Shown: positions 59,944 through 64,000 of the stretch, in pieces
Numbering within the stretch: position 1 is the first letter of the stretch
Layout: each line of letters begins with the position of its first letter
NCBI RefSeq assembly: GCF_900157375.1
Contig: NZ_LT721901.1
Span: 4,359,685-4,423,684 of the forward strand
DNA length: 64,000 bases
Source of the DNA: Mycobacterium rhizamassiliense
GTDB taxonomy: Bacteria > Actinomycetota > Actinomycetes > Mycobacteriales > Mycobacteriaceae
Reading direction: 5' to 3'
Notes under the pieces: model-generated
The model's database searches: none
What the model saw: the letters and a program-made list of their open reading frames with translations, nothing else
Told to the model about the DNA's origin: nothing
Translations under genes and position numbers: made by a program

Positions 59944-60734
59944 CCACCGGCGAGCAGGCGACCCGAGTACCGGGCAACCGGCCCAGTCAGCGTGTCCTGG
60001 TGATCATCCCCACGTTCAACGAGCGGGAGAGCCTGCCGCTGATTCACCGGCGGCTGAAGGACGCGTGCCCCGACGTGCACCTACTCATCGTCGACGACAG
60101 CAGCCCCGACGGCACCGGGGAGCTGGCCGACGAGCTGGCGGCCGCCGACGGCGGGCGCATGCACGTCATGCACCGCACGGCCAAGGACGGCCTCGGCGCG
60201 GCCTACCTGGCCGGCTTCGCCTGGGGATTGGGGCGGCAGTACTCCGTGCTGGTGGAGATGGACGCCGACGGCAGCCATTCACCCGAGCAGCTGGCCCGCC
60301 TGCTGGAAGCCATCGACGCCGGGGCCGACCTGGTGATCGGGTCGCGCTACGTCGACGGCGGCAACGTCCGAAACTGGCCGTGGCGGCGCTGGGCCCTGTC
60401 CTGGACGGCCAACACCTACGCGAGACTGGCGCTGGGCATCGGCATCCACGACATCACTGCCGGATACCGCGCCTACCGCCGCGAAGTGCTCGAGGCCATC
60501 GACCTGGACGGCGTCGATTCCAAGGGCTACTGCTTCCAGATCGACCTGACCCGGCGGACCCTCGCCAACGGTTACACCGTCGTCGAGGTGCCGATCACCT
60601 TCACCGAACGCGAACTGGGCGTGTCCAAGATGAGCGGGTCCAACATCCGCGAGGCCCTGGTCAAGGTCGCGAAGTGGGGGATTCAGGGGCGGATGGCCAA
60701 CGCGCGGACCGCGTCCGCGGACAACCGCTCGTAA
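59940..60734 (+). CDS. ppm1: Polyprenol-phosphate mannose synthase Ppm1
   Basis: This 264-residue GT2 glycosyltransferase transfers mannose from GDP-mannose to polyprenyl phosphate. The product feeds lipomannan and lipoarabinomannan assembly and protein O-mannosylation. It contains VLVIIPTFNERESLPLIHRRL, LLIVDDSSPDGTGELAD, the metal-binding VEMDADGSHSPEQL and GSRYVDGG. No membrane helix is present, so it acts at the inner face of the membrane, presumably with Lnt as membrane partner, as described for separate M. smegmatis proteins. The ATG overlaps the lnt stop (ATGA). Confidence 0.96.
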   Translation: MTTGEQATRVPGNRPSQRVLVIIPTFNERESLPLIHRRLKDACPDVHLLIVDDSSPDGTGELADELAAADGGRMHVMHRTAKDGLGAAYLAGFAWGLGRQYSVLVEMDADGSHSPEQLARLLEAIDAGADLVIGSRYVDGGNVRNWPWRRWALSWTANTYARLALGIGIHDITAGYRAYRREVLEAIDLDGVDSKGYCFQIDLTRRTLANGYTVVEVPITFTERELGVSKMSGSNIREALVKVAKWGIQGRMANARTASADNRS

Positions 60735-60749
60735 CGCGGCTTAGCCGCG
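60735..60749. terminator. Short hairpin between converging ppm1 and rbpA
   Basis: CGCGGC-TTA-GCCGCG follows the ppm1 stop and includes the rbpA stop codon on the other strand. A compact stem of this kind could end transcription from both sides; evidence is only the symmetry and position. Confidence 0.35.
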
Positions 60750-61076
60750 GCGCTTGGTCTTGATCAGCTCGAGGCGCTCCTTGAGCAACTCTTCGAGCTC
60801 TTCGACGCTGCGACGCTCCAGCAGCATGTCCCAGTGGGTGCGCGGCGGCTTGACCTTCTTCGGCTCGGGCAGGTCACCCTCGATCAGGGTGCCTTCCAGG
60901 CCGTTGCGGCACAGCCAACTGCCGGGGATTTCGGCGTCGTCGGCGAACGGGACCTCGAACTCTTCGCCGTTCTCGGTGCGGTACTTCGCGAGCTGACGCG
61001 GCGCCAGATCGTGGTTGCGGTCAGTCTCGTAGCTCACGGCTCCGAGGCGACTGCCCCTCAGTACGCGATCAGCCAT
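60741..61076 (-). CDS. rbpA: RNA polymerase-binding protein RbpA
   Basis: RbpA binds the principal sigma factors and promoter DNA and stabilises the open complex. The 111-residue protein equals Rv2050: N-terminal tail, core beta-barrel (GAVSYETDRNHDLAPRQLAKYRTENGEEFEVPFADDAEIPGSWLC), basic linker (EPKKVKPPRTHWDMLLERR) and sigma-interacting helices (VEELEELLKERLELIKTKRRG). ATG 61076 follows AAGGAG. The upstream promoter is of the SigE/SigH type, in line with its role in stress. Confidence 0.97.
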   Translation of the reverse strand: MADRVLRGSRLGAVSYETDRNHDLAPRQLAKYRTENGEEFEVPFADDAEIPGSWLCRNGLEGTLIEGDLPEPKKVKPPRTHWDMLLERRSVEELEELLKERLELIKTKRRG

Positions 61077-61123
61077 GGTGCTACTCCTTTGGGCTTCTGT
61101 GGTGCGCTTCTCTTCGCTTAGCA

Positions 61124-61150
61124 AACGTTACGGCGGCCTGCGTAGTTCCC
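61124..61150 (-). promoter_or_regulatory. SigE/SigH-type promoter of rbpA
   Basis: On the minus strand GGGAAC (61150-61145), a 17-base spacer and CGTT (61127-61124) match the GGGAAC/CGTT consensus of mycobacterial SigH and SigE. Transcription would start about 40 bases before the rbpA ATG. In Streptomyces rbpA is known to be controlled by SigR, the SigH counterpart. Confidence 0.7.
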
Positions 61151-61228
61151 CGGCAGACACGCGGGGTCAGCGACTCGACCTTCAATGATACCGGGATCGC
61201 GAAGCGACGCGGACTAAAGTCGGCAGGC

Positions 61229-61579
61229 GTGACCCGCCGTGCCCGACCGCAGCCGTGCCGCTGGTGTGGCCGGGACGTGACCGACGTCGGGATGGGCCGT
61301 CGCCGCCAGTATTGCCGCCAGTCGTGCCGGCAGCGGGCCTACGAGCAGCGCGCATCGATCAACCGGGGCGAAGCGGCGGCCTTGCCCGCCGACGCGGTGG
61401 TGTTGTCGGCCGATGACGCCGCCGACCTGTCCGACCGCGTCTACCAGGTCCGATGCGCGGCAGAGGACGTCGCCACGGCGCTGGACGAGGGCGCTGGGAA
61501 GGCCGAACTGCGCGAGCTCTGCGATGTGTTGATCAGCGCCGCGCGGGCCGCCGACGGTTGGCGCCGAGTGGGTGTCTGA
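61229..61579 (+). CDS. Small protein with a putative zinc-binding CxxC motif (Rv2049c-like position)
   Basis: This 116-residue protein starts TRRARPQPCRWCGRDVTDVGMGRRRQYCRQSCRQRAYEQRA, a compact zinc-ribbon-like cluster with Cys at about 10, 13, 28 and 32, rich in arginine and so probably nucleic-acid binding. The rest is helical (DDAADLSDRVYQVRCAAEDVATALD...). Its place between rbpA and pks12 equals Rv2049c. GTG 61229 gives no clear ribosome site. Function is unknown. Confidence 0.7.
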   Translation: MTRRARPQPCRWCGRDVTDVGMGRRRQYCRQSCRQRAYEQRASINRGEAAALPADAVVLSADDAADLSDRVYQVRCAAEDVATALDEGAGKAELRELCDVLISAARAADGWRRVGV

Positions 61580-61923
61580 GCCCCGTCGCTTGGGGCCGGT
61601 CCGGCCCGCACCCACAAAGCCGCTGTCATGCGCCCGACCACGGTCGATGCATAGCCGAGTACAGTCGCGCCATGAATGGCGTGCCACGTCGCACCCCCTT
61701 GGACACGGCGTTCCACACGCCGAAGCCGATCTTCCGGTAGCAACCGGCGGTATCGGACGTTTTGAAATCTTGCCGGAGTTGGCCATACTCACCAGCGACA
61801 TTCTTGGGTTCCAGAGCTGCACGACGCAGGTTGAAAGAGTGCCGGCGCCGCATCGTGCAGCAACTACCGTGACTCGGCATCCGGTAGCTGAAGACGGCCA
61901 AAATTAGGCGAGGGGCAGAGACG
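61580..61923 (+). other. Intergenic region upstream of pks12
   Basis: These 344 bases contain no ORF I can support; the short frames on both strands lack family similarity and ribosome sites. The last ~180 bases are less GC-rich than the flanks and should hold the pks12 promoter and leader. No operator or RNA motif is recognised. Confidence 0.4.
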
Positions 61924-64000
61924 GTGGATCAACTCCAGCACGCGACCGAAGCGCTGCGAAAGGCGCTGGTCCAGGTTGAGCGCCTGAAGCGCACCAACCG
62001 TGCGCTGCTGGAGCGGTCCAGCGAGCCGATCGCGATCGTCGGCATGTCGTGCCGGTTCCCCGGCGGCGTCGACTCCCCCGAGGGCCTGTGGCAGATGGTG
62101 GCCGACGGCCGCGATGTGATTTCGGAGTTTCCCGCCGATCGTGGCTGGGAGCTGGGCGGGCTGTTCGACCCAGACCCCGACGCCCGGCACAAGACGTACG
62201 CCCGCACCGGCGGCTTCGTGGACGGGGTCGCGGACTTCGACCCGGCGTTCTTCGGTATCCCGCCCAGCGAGGCGCTGGCGATGGACCCTCAGCACCGGAT
62301 GCTGCTGGAGCTGTCCTGGGAGGCGCTGGAGCGGGGCGGCATCGACCCCGGCGGGCTGCGCGGCAGCGCCACCGGCGTCTTCGCGGGGCTCATCGTGCAG
62401 GGCTACGGGATGCTCGCCGAGGAGATCGAGGGCTACCGGCTCACCGGCATGACCTCCAGCGTCGCCTCGGGCCGCGTCTCCTACGTGCTGGGCTTGGAGG
62501 GCCCAGCCGTGTCGGTGGACACGGCCTGCTCGTCGTCGTTGGTGGCATTGCACATGGCGGTGCAGTCGCTGCGTTCGGGCGAGTGCGACCTGGCGCTGGC
62601 CGGCGGTGCGACGGTCAACGCCACTCCCACCGTCTTCATCGAGTTCAGCCGGCACCGCGGCCTCGCGCCCGACGGCCGGTGCAAGGCCTACGCCGGGGCG
62701 GCCGACGGGGTCGGCTGGTCCGAGGGCGGGGCCATGCTGGTCGTGGAGCGGTTGTCGGACGCGCGACGGCTCGGGCATCCGGTGCTGGCGCTGGTGCGCG
62801 GCTCGGCGGTCAACCAGGACGGCGCGTCCAACGGGCTGACCGCGCCCAACGGCCCGTCGCAACAGCGCGTGGTGCGCGCGGCGCTGGCCAACGCCGGACT
62901 GAACGCCACCGAGGTCGACGTCGTCGAGGGCCACGGCACCGGGACGACGCTGGGCGACCCGATCGAGGCCCAGGCGCTGTTGGCGACCTACGGGCAGGAC
63001 CGGACCGAGCCGCTGTGGCTGGGGTCGATCAAGTCGAACATGGGACACACGCAGGCCGCCGCAGGCGTCGCCGGCGTGATCAAGATGGTGCAGGCGATGC
63101 GCCACGAAACCTTGCCCGCGACACTGCATGTCGACGCGCCCAGCCCGCACGTGGACTGGTCGGCGGGATCGGTGTCGTTGCTGACCGAGGCGCGGCCGTG
63201 GCCCGCCGCCGACGGCCGCTCGCGCCGGGCGGGAGTGTCCTCGTTCGGGATCAGCGGCACCAACGCGCACATAATCGTGGAGTCCGTCCCTGAAGTCGAG
63301 CCCCAGGAAGCCGGCCCGGCGCCTGCGGTGCTGCCGTGGGTGGTGTCAGCAAAGTCGAACTCCGCCTTGACATCTCAGGCCGCTCGCCTGGCGGCGCACG
63401 TGCGTGCCCACGGCGATGTGGACGCCGCCGACGTCGCGTGGTCGCTGGCGGGCCGGACGAACTTCGAGCACCGGGCGGTGGTGGTCGCCCCCGATCGCGA
63501 CGGGCTGCTGGCCGGGCTGGACGATCTGGCCGGCGAGGCGCTGACCGCCTCGGTGATCCGGGGCGCCGCCGCACCCGCGGGCAAGACCGTGTTCGTGTAT
63601 CCCGGTCAGGGCTCCCAGTGGGTGGGCATGGGCATCGAATTGCTCGACACCGCACCGGCATTCGCGCAGCAGATGGAAGCGTGCGCGGAGGCGTTCGCGG
63701 AATTCGTCGACTGGTCGCTGATCGACGTGCTGCGCGGCGCGCCCGACGCACCGGGCCTGGATCGCGTCGACGTCGTGCAGCCGGTGCTGTTTGCGGTGAT
63801 GGTGTCGCTGACCGAGCTGTGGAAGTCACTCGGGGTGCGCCCGGATGCCGTGATCGGCCACTCGCAGGGCGAAATCGCCGCGGCCTACGTCGCCGGCGCG
63901 CTGTCGTTGCGCGACGCCGCGCGGGTGGTGACGCTGCGCAGCAAGCTGCTGACGTCGCTGGCCGGCCCCGGCGGCATGCTGTCCATCGCCTGCAGCACCG
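61924..64000 (+). CDS. pks12: Polyketide synthase Pks12, N-terminal part
   Basis: This is the start of the giant modular type I polyketide synthase that makes mannosyl-beta-1-phosphomycoketides. The first 692 codons are in the window and the frame is still open at the end. It begins with the docking helix DQLQHATEALRKALVQVERLKRTNRALLE, then a ketosynthase (about 35-460) with catalytic Cys202 in DTACSSS, EGHGTGTTLGDP and SNMGHTQAAAG. A linker and the first acyltransferase follow, with VFVYPGQGSQWVGMG and Ser647 in GHSQGEIAAAYVAGAL. GTG 61924 is the family start (Rv2048c). Confidence 0.93.
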   Translation, partial: MDQLQHATEALRKALVQVERLKRTNRALLERSSEPIAIVGMSCRFPGGVDSPEGLWQMVADGRDVISEFPADRGWELGGLFDPDPDARHKTYARTGGFVDGVADFDPAFFGIPPSEALAMDPQHRMLLELSWEALERGGIDPGGLRGSATGVFAGLIVQGYGMLAEEIEGYRLTGMTSSVASGRVSYVLGLEGPAVSVDTACSSSLVALHMAVQSLRSGECDLALAGGATVNATPTVFIEFSRHRGLAPDGRCKAYAGAADGVGWSEGGAMLVVERLSDARRLGHPVLALVRGSAVNQDGASNGLTAPNGPSQQRVVRAALANAGLNATEVDVVEGHGTGTTLGDPIEAQALLATYGQDRTEPLWLGSIKSNMGHTQAAAGVAGVIKMVQAMRHETLPATLHVDAPSPHVDWSAGSVSLLTEARPWPAADGRSRRAGVSSFGISGTNAHIIVESVPEVEPQEAGPAPAVLPWVVSAKSNSALTSQAARLAAHVRAHGDVDAADVAWSLAGRTNFEHRAVVVAPDRDGLLAGLDDLAGEALTASVIRGAAAPAGKTVFVYPGQGSQWVGMGIELLDTAPAFAQQMEACAEAFAEFVDWSLIDVLRGAPDAPGLDRVDVVQPVLFAVMVSLTELWKSLGVRPDAVIGHSQGEIAAAYVAGALSLRDAARVVTLRSKLLTSLAGPGGMLSIACST

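Noticed and set aside
61572..61907. ORFs on both strands between the zinc-ribbon-like gene and pks12
   Set aside because: No start signals, no motif, and composition unlike mycobacterial proteins; treated as intergenic.

Overview
This is a high-GC mycobacterial chromosome segment. Most genes match the Mycobacterium tuberculosis H37Rv interval from about Rv2118c down to Rv2048c in content and order, read in the opposite direction. It is not M. tuberculosis: the proteasome genes sit directly beside pafA, lnt and ppm1 are separate genes, and a toxin/ESX-type accessory block sits between pepE and the Rv2074-like gene. A slow-growing non-tuberculous species such as a M. avium-complex relative is my inference; species names and Rv numbers come from recall, not a search.

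Layout. 1-1209: end of a tRNA methyltransferase gene, a DUF503 gene, the MTB12-family lipoprotein gene lppK and a short MTB12-like signal-peptide ORF. 1365-14768: the Pup-proteasome system (mpa, dop, pup, prcB, prcA, pafA) and the regulators pafB and pafC, interrupted by a small stress-type island at 10165-11868 (ferritin-like, CsbD-like, membrane protein) and a decayed GAF fragment. 14840-21988: tatA, tatC, the helicase helY, a DUF4333 membrane protein, a 5'-3' exonuclease and the peptidase pepE.

22114-34618 is the accessory region. It starts with an orphan PknH_C-like sensor protein and a lipoprotein. A six-gene minus-strand cluster follows, related to the Rv2078-Rv2083 and Rv3899c-Rv3901c families. 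Facing it is a divergent CpnT-like polymorphic toxin whose C-terminus is not the NAD glycohydrolase of CpnT, followed directly by a two-repeat SseB-like candidate immunity gene and a frameshifted remnant. This is the most novel part of the window.

34619-49738: an F420-type reductase, an SDR, and the aerobic cobalamin genes in three groups (cobL-cobM-cobK; cobG-cobH-cobIJ; cobN). They are interleaved with sigC, which is in frame with a zinc-finger membrane anti-sigma-like gene, and with a lone PPE-PPW gene. 49742-53576: a four-gene operon (DUF1214, sulfotransferase, TetR, SDR) with a 25-bp palindrome in its promoter region. 53683-64000: small redox and hydrolase genes, fxsA, an amidohydrolase, separate lnt and ppm1 for lipoprotein acylation and polyprenol-phosphate-mannose synthesis, rbpA with a SigE/SigH-type promoter, and the start of the giant polyketide synthase pks12, which runs off the end.

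No rRNA, tRNA, CRISPR array, insertion sequence or cobalamin riboswitch was recognised.
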